IMG/VR virus record: IMGVR_UViG_3300035145_002598
Coordinates: 1-52,785 of that record
DNA from: a virus
Direction: 5' to 3' (one strand)
DNA length: 52,785 nucleotides
Each line of letters opens with the position of its first letter. The stretch's first letter is position 1. The position numbers and the translations under genes were made by a program. The notes beneath the pieces are model-generated. The model was not told the origin of the DNA, did not search any database, and saw only the letters and a list, made by a program, of their open reading frames with translations. Below are positions 26,623 to 34,445 of the stretch, piece after piece.

Positions 26623-28482
26623 ATGCTAATCGCAATTGATACAGAGACCTATTTGATCAAGGGTAGGAATGTCCCGCCGTTCGTGTGCCTCAGTTACGCG
26701 GAGCTCGTCGGCGCTGAATGGCGCGCGGGTGTGATGCGCGGAGAGGACGCTCGCGCGTATCTGGAGCGCGCGTTCTTGGGACACACGGTGATCTTACATA
26801 ACGCGCGCTTTGACCTCTGCGTGATCGCGCGCACGTTCCCCTCGTTGATGCCGATCATGTTCACGGCGTTAGACGAGGGGCGCGTTCATGACACGCGGAT
26901 CCGCGAGAAGCTACACAAGATCGCGAGAGGGGGAACGGGGGACGGCGTGATCCTCGACGAGGACGGACAGAGCGTCGGCGCGAAGCTGAGCCTCGGCGGG
27001 CTCGCGTTCAAATACTATCAACTCGACATCCGAGAATCGAAGAGGGGGGGCGTCCGATACACGTATGACGAGCTCGCCGACACTCCGCTCGAGGAGTGGG
27101 GCGACCAGGCGATCAACTACGCTACACAAGACGCGCTCTTGACGGGGCTCGTGTTCCACGCACAAGCGCAAGCGATCCCGAGCGAGGAGCTCCTCGACGA
27201 GTGTGCTCAGGTGCGCGCTGATTTCGCGCTCGGCTTGATCGGCGCGGAGGGGATGCGCGTCGATCCAGACGCGGTCGGAGGGGTCCGCGCTGCGATCGAC
27301 GCCGAGGTCGAGGAGCTCAAGACTCAGCTTCGTCGCGTCGGTCTACTCGACGTAAAAGGTAAAGCGAACACCGCGCTCATCAAGGATAAGATTGACCTCA
27401 TCCTCTCGACGCGGGGCGACGAGGTCCCCAAGACCTCGAGCGGAGAGGTCAGCACATCACGCGACGCGCTCCTCGCGACGGGTGATCCGGATCTCGCGCT
27501 CCTCGATCAGTACCGTCGCGCGGTGAAGCTCGGCTCGACATACGTCGGAGAGCTCGAGAGCGCGAAGCACTACGGCGGGATCCTGCGCGCGGAGTATAGC
27601 GTGCTGATGAGGACGGGGCGAACGTCGTGCAAGCGCCCGAACTTACAGAACCTCCCGCGACGTGGGGGGATCCGCGACTGCTTCATCCCGCGCGAGGGTA
27701 ACGTGTTCATTCTCTGCGACTACGATGCAGCGGAGATGAGGACGCTCGCCGAGTGTTATCTCTACGTGACCGGCGAACACTCACCGCTCGGCGAGATGTA
27801 TGCGCAGGATCCGCAGTTCGACCCACACTCGTATTTAGGCGCGCGGATCCTCGGGATCGAGTACGAGGAGATGCTTAAGCGCGTCGCGGAGGGTGATGTC
27901 GAGGCGAAGGGCATGAGGCAACGAGCCAAGCCCGCGAACTTCGGATACGCGGGAGGCATGGGCGCGAGCGCGTTCATCAACTACGCGCGAGGGTACGGCG
28001 TCAAGCTGAGCGAAGAGGAAGCGAGCGACTTACGCGACACCTGGATCTCGACGTACAAGATGAGGCCGTGGTTCAAGGAAGCGGAGCGCGCGCACAACGA
28101 CGGGCGCGTGATCTGTCCATCGTCGCAACGCATCCGCGGGAATCCGAGTTATACGGAGTCCGCGAATATGCCGTTTCAAGGTATGGCTGCGGACGGCGCG
28201 AAGCGCGCTCTCTTCGAGCTCGCTCGCGAGTGTTGGACCGATCCAGAGTCTCCGCTGTTCGGGTGTCGTCCGGTCGCGTTCATTCATGATGAGGTGCTCG
28301 TCGAGTCCCCGAAGGAGCGCGCGCACGAGGCAGCGATGCGCGTGCGCGAGATCATGGAGCGCGAGATGATGGTGTGTACACCCAACGTCCCCGCGTCCGC
28401 GACGCCCGCGCTCGCGACGCGTTGGCTCAAGGGCGCTGAGCCCAAGTATGACGAGCGCGGTCGCCTCATCCCGTGGGGGTGA
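26623..28482 (+). CDS. DNA polymerase, family A (with 3'-5' exonuclease)
   Basis: This 619-residue replicative polymerase has both activities. Exonuclease: DTET with D6 and E8, HNARFD with D64, and ATQDAL near 166. Polymerase: RTGRTSCKRPNLQNLP, motif A DYDAAEMRTL (366 on), motif B RQRAKPANFGYAGG (about 430-445, with Arg, Lys and the NF pair) and motif C HDE (555-557). The lack of a 5' nuclease domain and the size match T7-like and other phage polymerases. ATG follows GGAGAG. It ends two bases before the convergent small membrane gene. Confidence 0.93.
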   Translation: MLIAIDTETYLIKGRNVPPFVCLSYAELVGAEWRAGVMRGEDARAYLERAFLGHTVILHNARFDLCVIARTFPSLMPIMFTALDEGRVHDTRIREKLHKIARGGTGDGVILDEDGQSVGAKLSLGGLAFKYYQLDIRESKRGGVRYTYDELADTPLEEWGDQAINYATQDALLTGLVFHAQAQAIPSEELLDECAQVRADFALGLIGAEGMRVDPDAVGGVRAAIDAEVEELKTQLRRVGLLDVKGKANTALIKDKIDLILSTRGDEVPKTSSGEVSTSRDALLATGDPDLALLDQYRRAVKLGSTYVGELESAKHYGGILRAEYSVLMRTGRTSCKRPNLQNLPRRGGIRDCFIPREGNVFILCDYDAAEMRTLAECYLYVTGEHSPLGEMYAQDPQFDPHSYLGARILGIEYEEMLKRVAEGDVEAKGMRQRAKPANFGYAGGMGASAFINYARGYGVKLSEEEASDLRDTWISTYKMRPWFKEAERAHNDGRVICPSSQRIRGNPSYTESANMPFQGMAADGAKRALFELARECWTDPESPLFGCRPVAFIHDEVLVESPKERAHEAAMRVREIMEREMMVCTPNVPASATPALATRWLKGAEPKYDERGRLIPWG

Positions 28483-28483
28483 G

Positions 28484-28741
28484 TTAACGGTTCTCGATCT
28501 TACGGTCGAGCGCGGTTAAGCGCTCCTCGAGTCGAGCGAGCGTCGTCGAGATCTTGGTGACGTTCTCCTCGATGCGCGTGAGCGTGCGCGCGGTGTCACC
28601 CGCTCCGCTCTCTAGCGCGGAGACCTTAGTGCGGAGCTCGGCGATCTCCGCAGCGTGAGACGCGCGCGCTCCGCTGATCTGCCAGAGCGAATACGCGATC
28701 CCGACGAGTCCGGTGAGCTGTGTGATGGTTAACTCGTTCAT
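28484..28741 (-). CDS. Small membrane protein with coiled coil
   Basis: The product has 85 residues from the ATG at 28741, which overlaps the upstream stop. Residues 5-20 are hydrophobic (LTITQLTGLVGIAYSLWQIS), followed by a long heptad coiled coil (ARASHAAEIAELRTKVSALE, then LTRIEENVTKISTTLARL). Last gene of the minus-strand fibre operon. The shape resembles holin-like or spanin-like accessory proteins, but no family is assigned. Confidence 0.6.
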   Translation of the reverse strand: MNELTITQLTGLVGIAYSLWQISGARASHAAEIAELRTKVSALESGAGDTARTLTRIEENVTKISTTLARLEERLTALDRKIENR

Positions 28742-29223
28742 CGTGTCGTCTCCTTCATCAACAGCGAGCCGACGATGATGATCGTCGCCGACCCGAGCAC
28801 GCCGATCGTCGCCCACATGTACAAGTCGCGCTCCGCTTCGAGCTCGGTGTTCAACGTGAGCGCGTCATTCAATGCGCTCTCGGTGTCCTGGAGTCTTAGC
28901 GCGTAGGTGTCAGCGACCTCGAGGAGCGTCGAGCGCTCAGCGTGTATGAGCTCGCGGTCTCTCTCGAGTCCGCGGATACACTCGTCGAGCGTCTCGTTGA
29001 TCGCCCACTGACACACAGAGCGCGAGGTCCTCAACGCTGAGCGGATCCGAACCCAGTCGCGCGGAGAGATGAACGCCCCGTCGCTCGGCGCGGGCTCGCT
29101 GAGCTTGAGGCGCGTCGCGGTGATCGGCTCGATCTCGTACCCGAGGTCGATCACGAGGAGGGGCGTCGCCGGTTGGAGTATCAGCGTAAGCGAGAGGAGC
29201 TGCGCGATCATGGTGACACGCAT
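28738..29223 (-). CDS. Membrane-anchored coiled-coil protein, spanin-like
   Basis: The 161-residue product starts at ATG 29223, which overlaps the upstream gene by 16 bases. A hydrophobic N-terminus (MIAQLLSLTLILQPATPLL) looks like a signal or anchor, the centre (about 65-130) is a coiled coil, and the C-terminus has a clear membrane segment (MWATIGVLGSATIIIVGSLL). A protein anchored at both ends recalls unimolecular spanins that connect inner and outer membranes, but there is no lipobox cysteine. Confidence 0.5.
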   Translation of the reverse strand: MRVTMIAQLLSLTLILQPATPLLVIDLGYEIEPITATRLKLSEPAPSDGAFISPRDWVRIRSALRTSRSVCQWAINETLDECIRGLERDRELIHAERSTLLEVADTYALRLQDTESALNDALTLNTELEAERDLYMWATIGVLGSATIIIVGSLLMKETTR

Positions 29224-29552
29224 CCCCACGCGCCCGCGTCGCTCAGCGCGTCGGCGACCTCTTGCGCGCAGACGCTCTCGCAGTCGATCGCGCAATCCGC
29301 TGCACCCTGCGCGCGCGCTCTCGTGAGTTGTCCGCTCAGCTCGTCGCGTTGCTTCGTGAGCTTCCGGACCTCTTCAAGCAACGGCTCGCGCTGCTCCGCG
29401 CAGATGACGCGCTGAGCGTTGACGCCCTGACGAACGCCCACCAAATAAGCGCCGAGGAGCAGAGAGAACGCGAGCACGCCCGCCCCGCCCCAGAGGAGCT
29501 CGCTTCGTCGCGCGCTGAACAACGCGCGGAGTGTTTCGAGTGTTGTAATCAT
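29208..29552 (-). CDS. Inner-membrane spanin-like protein
   Basis: The 114-residue protein has a single N-terminal membrane segment (about 18-40, LLWGGAGVLAFSLLLGAYLVG), a heptad coiled coil (about 52-80) and a Cys-rich C-terminus (CAIDCESVCAQEV). This is the i-spanin layout: N-in, periplasmic coiled coil. The start overlaps the upstream stop (ATGA). Together with its two downstream neighbours it could form a lysis set, which would sit after the fibres. Confidence 0.5.
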   Translation of the reverse strand: MITTLETLRALFSARRSELLWGGAGVLAFSLLLGAYLVGVRQGVNAQRVICAEQREPLLEEVRKLTKQRDELSGQLTRARAQGAADCAIDCESVCAQEVADALSDAGAWGCVSP

Positions 29553-30028
29553 CCGATCCTCACGATCTTGATGCAGGGCTCTCCATAGGTCGCAGATAAT
29601 GAGAGATTCGCGACCCCCACCTCAGCCGTTACGCGGGGATACACTGTCAGCGTTGAGTTAGCCCCAAAGTCACTCGCGAGGATTAGCGCGCGCGTCACTT
29701 TGCGTGTTTGGCGTAGTTCGTTTCGGAGACCGCTTCCATGCCTAGCGCAAACGGCCTCCTGCCCCACATATGCAGAGTCTGTTTCGTTATACCATTGAGC
29801 AGTATAGCCCCCGCTTTGAGACGTCGAGTAGACAGTTAGGTGACACTCAAGCATCCACGAGTAACCGCTTGATATCACGAGCTTATTAGAGCTCAGCGAC
29901 AGACCGGTCATCGATGGAGCGACACTCGTTCCGATGACCATTCCAACGCTGACGGCGCCCGTGTTACACACTAGAATGTCTGTCGCTACATTGTCGCAGT
30001 GGGTTGTATTCGCTGATAGATTAGTCAT
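29549..30028 (-). CDS. Small fibre-head-like protein 3
   Basis: The 159-residue product is beta-rich throughout (SWMLECHLTVYSTSQSGGYT, then STLTVYPRVTAEVGVANLSL), like jelly-roll head domains at the tips of tail fibres. It contains four cysteines. It follows two similar-sized proteins in the same operon, all downstream of the long fibre. Receptor-binding tip or fibre adhesin is inferred. Confidence 0.5.
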   Translation of the reverse strand: MTNLSANTTHCDNVATDILVCNTGAVSVGMVIGTSVAPSMTGLSLSSNKLVISSGYSWMLECHLTVYSTSQSGGYTAQWYNETDSAYVGQEAVCARHGSGLRNELRQTRKVTRALILASDFGANSTLTVYPRVTAEVGVANLSLSATYGEPCIKIVRIG

Positions 30029-30428
30029 GGATCACAGCCCCCAAGACGCAATCACCAATATTCACAGTGCAATTTGTCAAGCTGAGCCCCTGCCCCTGCG
30101 GGCTCAGTCCTGAGCCTCTCCCCCAAAACTCATCACGTGCAATCACGCTAGACGTTGAGCTTAACGGAACCTGTCGTGATTTGTCCACCGACCCCGACGA
30201 ACCAGCGAAAGCCGACGCGAACTGAATGGCGTTTCCAGAACCACTATAGATCACATCACACAACGCGATGAAACCATGACCGTTCACGCTCGTCAGATCC
30301 TTGTTTTCGTATCGGCTCGCGCCGACGACTGAGCGCCCTAAATCTAGGTCGACTGTCTGATTGCTCCCAACACTCGTCGTAGCGTTGTTGATACGCATCA
30401 CGATCGCGCTGGATGGTGAATAACTCAT
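30021..30428 (-). CDS. Small fibre-head-like protein 2
   Basis: The 135-residue product begins MSYSPSSAIVMRINNATTSV, similar to the next upstream gene (MSYLPARAAEL). It is beta-rich with Ser/Gly loops and two late cysteines (LTNCTVNIGDCVLG). The end overlaps the following gene by 8 bases. Likely a tip or adhesin module; function unknown. Confidence 0.5.
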   Translation of the reverse strand: MSYSPSSAIVMRINNATTSVGSNQTVDLDLGRSVVGASRYENKDLTSVNGHGFIALCDVIYSGSGNAIQFASAFAGSSGSVDKSRQVPLSSTSSVIARDEFWGRGSGLSPQGQGLSLTNCTVNIGDCVLGAVIHD

Positions 30429-30429
30429 C

Positions 30430-30870
30430 TCAATAAGCCTCCAAAATCTGAAGAGTAAACGCGGGGTTCGCGGTGAACGTTGCCCCGTTGTGCGTGTTTC
30501 TCAGAGTAAGCTGTTGACTACCGTTGACGGGAACATTCACACAGATGAAGCCTGTCAGGTTGTAAGTCGCAGCTGTTGAGTTCCACGTGATCGGACTCTG
30601 ATCAGTGATCGCGACCCCGTTCTGACAGAACTCGAGCTTGAAGAAATCGCCCGACGCTGCTCTCGTTGTGTCGGGTGACGCGATCAGCCAAAAGCTACCC
30701 GGCCCATCAAGCGTAATGTTCACGCCGCTCACCGTGTGGCGCTGTGTGCTCGATGTGGACCGCTTTGTCGTCGCGTCCCATGAGACATCATCGAGATACG
30801 CGATTGACTGAGATGTGATGGTGTACTCTGTGACTATGAGCTCAGCAGCTCTAGCAGGTAGATAACTCAT
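30430..30870 (-). CDS. Small fibre-head-like protein 1
   Basis: The start is MSYLPARAAEL at 30870; a longer start at 30882 would extend further into the fibre gene. The product has 146 residues. The second half (FFKLEFCQNGVAITDQSPIT, then QQLTLRNTHNGATFTANPAF) is a typical C1q/TNF-like jelly-roll pattern. The start overlaps the long fibre stop by four bases, suggesting that fibre and tip proteins are made in step. Confidence 0.55.
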   Translation of the reverse strand: MSYLPARAAELIVTEYTITSQSIAYLDDVSWDATTKRSTSSTQRHTVSGVNITLDGPGSFWLIASPDTTRAASGDFFKLEFCQNGVAITDQSPITWNSTAATYNLTGFICVNVPVNGSQQLTLRNTHNGATFTANPAFTLQILEAY

Positions 30871-33800
30871 ACGATGTACCACGCGTCGTTCGTCGTATCA
30901 CATACGAGCGTAACACTTGAGTATTGCACGTTCATCGCGAGCGTCCCGTTCACGACCGTGTCGAGGCTGTCGCCCGTGTTCGGCGTGATCGTGAACGTGA
31001 CGTTCGAGACCGACTTAATGTCGATCAAGGTCCCGCTCGTCACGCTCGACGCTGCGGGGAGGTTCACGACACGATCCGCGGACGACGTGAAGATGTAGAC
31101 GATCCGCGCAGCGCTTGGAGCGCTAATCGTATAATCTGCGCTCAGGGTGAGGGGCGAGACTGTCGCGTGAGCGCTTCCCCCTCCTCCGGATTGAGCGACC
31201 CATGAGAGGACGCCCGAGCCGTCGGTCTGGAGCACGTCGTTCGCGTTGCCGTCGTTTACGGGGAGCGTGAGCGAGTACGAGCCCCCCGTACTAAGCGCCG
31301 TATGAGTCGGGCTCTTGATCGTGACGTGGTGTGAGTTCTGCTCGCAGTTGAGACGGATCGCGCCCTGATTGTTCCCGCCGGTCGTGTTCCCGAGGATGTT
31401 GACGACGCCCGTCCCATCGGGCGCGAGCTCGAGGTTCGCGTTCGACGTCGTGACAATATCGTGACCGTTGAGATCGAGGTTCGCGCCGAGCTGCGGGGAG
31501 GCGTCCTCGCTCAAGTTCTGGAGACGTAAGCCGAGCGCCGTGTCAATGCCGATGAGGTGATCGTCGACATTAACGTCCGCTGCTGTGTAGTTCGAGGGCG
31601 TCGCGTGATCTGCGTTGAGGTCGTCCGCGCTGAGAACCACGGGACCCGTCGCGCCGTTCACCGAATCGACGGGCGCGCTCTGCGGGTCTCCGATTAAGTA
31701 TTTCCCGTTAGTCGCTGAGCTCTTCCAACCGACGATCTTGATCCACTGCCCCGCCGAGACTGTGAGCGTCGTAACGTTCGTGTTACTCGCACCCCCGATG
31801 CCGTCGATCCCGTCCGTCGCGTTGATGATGATATCACCATCGACCGCGCGCCCGACCCACATCTCGAACGTCTCGACGACACTCCCTGTCGCTCCGGTCC
31901 CCGTGAGCACCGAGAGGATCGAGGGGAGCGTGAGCGTAAAGTTCCCCGTACTGCTCGCGCCGTACCACACGTTTAAGTCTGGCGCGTCGCTCGCTGATGG
32001 CGAGTACGAGCTGCTCGTGGTCGCGTAGATGTTGGGATTCGTTGAGCCCCCGACCGACGCGAGCGCGGAGTCGATGCCCGCGAGGTGTCCGTCGATATTC
32101 GCGTTCGAGGCGGTGTAGTTCACGGCTGTGTGATCCGCGAGTAAGTCGTCCGCGCTCGGAGTCCCTGAGAGATCCGAGTACGCGCCCGACGACGCGACCG
32201 TCGCGAGACCGAGCGTCGTGCGCTGAGCTGCTGCGTCGGCGTCGTCGAGCAACGCGCGACCCGCTGCCGTGATCGACGCGGTCGTGTAGGAGTCCGCGCC
32301 GTCGGTGTAGATGATCTCGTCGCCCGACGTCGTCAAGCCCGCGATCGACGTGAGTCCAGAGTCGAGAGGTTGATACGAGAGATCGTCATTAAACGAGCTC
32401 AGAGCGATCGAACTTAAAGCCGTCGGCACGCTTCGATTATTCGAGTCGCCCAAGAAGATCTTGCCGTCGTTGAGGTTCGGAGTCGCTGCGCTACGTCCCG
32501 CCCCGCCGACTTTGATGATCCCTTCGGTCGCGCTCGCGCGAACGACGCGCCCGATGTTTTGGATCAAGTTCGCCTCGCCCGCGGGCGCTGTGTTCGTGAG
32601 CTCCCCCGCGTTCGTCGCTGAGACGTAGAGCGTATCGCCCACGCTGAGCGAGAGCGTCGTCGTGTCGTACTCCGTCAGATTCCCAAACGAGATGATCTGG
32701 ACCTCGGCTTGGTCGTTGGCGCCACTCGCAGCGAGACCAAACGCGGGCATCGTGGAGGCGCTGTTCGCCTGCGCGAGCTTCACGGTGGGGACGTCACCCG
32801 AGACGCTGTGGATGTAGACGACGTCCCCCTTGTTGATCGCGACGCCCTGGTCGTTCTTCGCCTTGAATCTGATCGCGCCGTTAAGGTCCGAATAAGTTGA
32901 CACGTAGCGCGCAGACTCTGAGCCGATGGTGTGCGTCCCGTCGGCGTCGGGGATGAGGTCCGCGCCGATCGCGATGTCCCCCGTCCCGTCGGGGTCGAGC
33001 GTGACGTCCCCATTCGATCCGGTCGCCGAGGTGATCGCGTGACCATTCACGTCGAGCGGGTTCCCGAGCTGTGGGGATGTGTCCTCGACGATGTTCGAGA
33101 GCCCACCCGCAGCGACGACAGCAGCGGAGACAAACGCGGTCGTCGCGATCTGTTGCGTGTTCGTCCCCGCGGTCGCTGTGGGAGCCTCGGGAACGCCCGA
33201 GAACGTGGGGGACGCGAGCGGGGCGAGGAGACCGAGCGCGTTATCGATGCCGACGAGGTGATCGTCGATATTAACGTCCCCCGCTGTGTAGTTCGTAGGC
33301 GTCGCGTGATCTGCGTTGAGATCGTTCGCGCTCGGCTTGTTCGCGAGATCGTTGTAGTCTCCGGAGGTCGCGACGGTCGCGAGCGTCGGAGTCCCTGAGA
33401 GGTCCGCATATGCGCCAGAGGTCGCGACGGTCGCGAGCGCGGGAGCGTTCAAGAGATCGTTGTAGTCTCCGCTCGTCGCCACAGTCGCGAGCGCGGGAGC
33501 GTTCAAGAGATCGTTGTAGTCTCCGCTCGTAGCGACGGTCGCGAGCGTTGGGGTCCCTGAGAGATCCGCGTATGCGCCAGAGGTCGCGACAGTCGCGAGC
33601 GTCCCGAGCTTCGCGTCGAGCCCGCTCAGGTGAGTCGTAAGCGTGTCGCTGTTCGTCGCGGTGTAGTTCGTCGCGTTGTGATTTCCGGTGATCTCGTCGC
33701 TCGTTGAGGGGTCGACGTTGTCGATCCTGTCGAGCTTCGCGTCGCTGAACGTCCCGCCCATATCGGCGTTAACGATGATCGAGTCGCCCACGCTGTAGAC

Positions 33801-34079
33801 GACGCCCCCGCTCGTCCCACCGGTCGAGATCTTGTAGTAGTCGCCGAGCTCAGCGTTCGCGAGCGTCGTCCCGAAGTTCGCGACGTCGATCGACCCGCGA
33901 TAAATCAGACCGTTCGCGAGGCTTGAGATCTCGGCTTGCAGTCCCGCGGGCGTGACCGCGATCGCCTCGCTCGTGCCCCCCGCCTCTGCGATCGTCGCGA
34001 GTCTGACCTTCCCGCTCGTCGTGGTCGTCGCGTCGGGGACGCTCGCAGCTCCCCCGCCTTGTGTATAGATTACGCTCAT
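30867..34079 (-). CDS. Long tail fibre with tandem repeats
   Basis: The 1070-residue protein starts with SVPDATTTTSGKVRLATIAE, a common fibre N-terminus. Residues 161-250 are five 18-residue repeats built on LATVATSG and DLLNAPA/DLSGTPT. Longer modules recur around LNADHATPTNYTAGDVNIDDH (near 255), ADHTAVNYTASNANIDGHL (near 640) and again near 845. The body has SPQLGNPLDVNGHAITSAT-type segments found in many phage fibres. The C-terminus (SGTLIDIKSVSNVTFTITPN) is a beta-structured tip. It forms the adsorption fibre and follows a small gene that may be its adaptor or chaperone. Confidence 0.82.
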   Translation of the reverse strand: MSVIYTQGGGAASVPDATTTTSGKVRLATIAEAGGTSEAIAVTPAGLQAEISSLANGLIYRGSIDVANFGTTLANAELGDYYKISTGGTSGGVVYSVGDSIIVNADMGGTFSDAKLDRIDNVDPSTSDEITGNHNATNYTATNSDTLTTHLSGLDAKLGTLATVATSGAYADLSGTPTLATVATSGDYNDLLNAPALATVATSGDYNDLLNAPALATVATSGAYADLSGTPTLATVATSGDYNDLANKPSANDLNADHATPTNYTAGDVNIDDHLVGIDNALGLLAPLASPTFSGVPEAPTATAGTNTQQIATTAFVSAAVVAAGGLSNIVEDTSPQLGNPLDVNGHAITSATGSNGDVTLDPDGTGDIAIGADLIPDADGTHTIGSESARYVSTYSDLNGAIRFKAKNDQGVAINKGDVVYIHSVSGDVPTVKLAQANSASTMPAFGLAASGANDQAEVQIISFGNLTEYDTTTLSLSVGDTLYVSATNAGELTNTAPAGEANLIQNIGRVVRASATEGIIKVGGAGRSAATPNLNDGKIFLGDSNNRSVPTALSSIALSSFNDDLSYQPLDSGLTSIAGLTTSGDEIIYTDGADSYTTASITAAGRALLDDADAAAQRTTLGLATVASSGAYSDLSGTPSADDLLADHTAVNYTASNANIDGHLAGIDSALASVGGSTNPNIYATTSSSYSPSASDAPDLNVWYGASSTGNFTLTLPSILSVLTGTGATGSVVETFEMWVGRAVDGDIIINATDGIDGIGGASNTNVTTLTVSAGQWIKIVGWKSSATNGKYLIGDPQSAPVDSVNGATGPVVLSADDLNADHATPSNYTAADVNVDDHLIGIDTALGLRLQNLSEDASPQLGANLDLNGHDIVTTSNANLELAPDGTGVVNILGNTTGGNNQGAIRLNCEQNSHHVTIKSPTHTALSTGGSYSLTLPVNDGNANDVLQTDGSGVLSWVAQSGGGGSAHATVSPLTLSADYTISAPSAARIVYIFTSSADRVVNLPAASSVTSGTLIDIKSVSNVTFTITPNTGDSLDTVVNGTLAMNVQYSSVTLVCDTTNDAWYIV
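33330..33599 (-). repeat. Five tandem 54-bp repeats in the fibre gene
   Basis: Two unit types alternate: one encodes LATVATSGDYNDLLNAPA, the other LATVATSGAYADLSGTPT, the last unit ending NKPS. Each unit is exactly 54 bases (18 codons), so copy-number change by recombination would keep the frame. Confidence 0.85.
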
Positions 34080-34409
34080 TTAGATACCTCGCTCCCAGAG
34101 TGTGACGTGTGCGGTGATGGTCGCGCCCCCCGTGGTCGCGACGGTGACGCGGATCGCCGAGAACAACGGCGCCTCCTTACCCGACAGCATGACGAGGTCG
34201 TCGGGCGTCGCGTCCGTGATGTGGCGCTTAAACTCGATGTGACCCGCGGGTCTAATGTCTACGTTGAACGTCGCGCCGACGGGTAAGTCCTCGACGCTGA
34301 CTTGCGCGTTCGCGGGGTAGCTGTCCATGCGCCATTTCGTGACGCTGTGATCGAACGTAACAGAGCCGTCGCCCGTCCGCTCGATCGAGATTGTTTTGTA
34401 TGTGCTCAT
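34080..34409 (-). CDS. Small protein upstream of the long fibre
   Basis: The 109-residue product starts at ATG 34409, after GAGGAGG. It is beta-rich (STYKTISIERTGDGSVTFDH, then AIRVTVATTGGATITAHVTL), like small baseplate or fibre adaptor proteins. Directly abuts the fibre gene. Function is unknown; adaptor is inferred from position. Confidence 0.55.
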   Translation of the reverse strand: MSTYKTISIERTGDGSVTFDHSVTKWRMDSYPANAQVSVEDLPVGATFNVDIRPAGHIEFKRHITDATPDDLVMLSGKEAPLFSAIRVTVATTGGATITAHVTLWERGI

Positions 34410-34429
34410 CGATGAGTCCTCCTCGCGCG

Positions 34430-34438
34430 TAGTATAAC
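34430..34438 (-). promoter_or_regulatory. Extended -10 promoter element before the fibre operon
   Basis: On the minus strand TGTTATACT, a TGnTATACT box, lies about 20 bases before the ATG at 34409. Next to it is an inverted repeat ACACAC-GCGCTA-GTGTGT (34437-34454) that includes the terminase stop. The same box type precedes the sheath gene. Confidence 0.4.
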
Positions 34439-34445
34439 ACACGCG

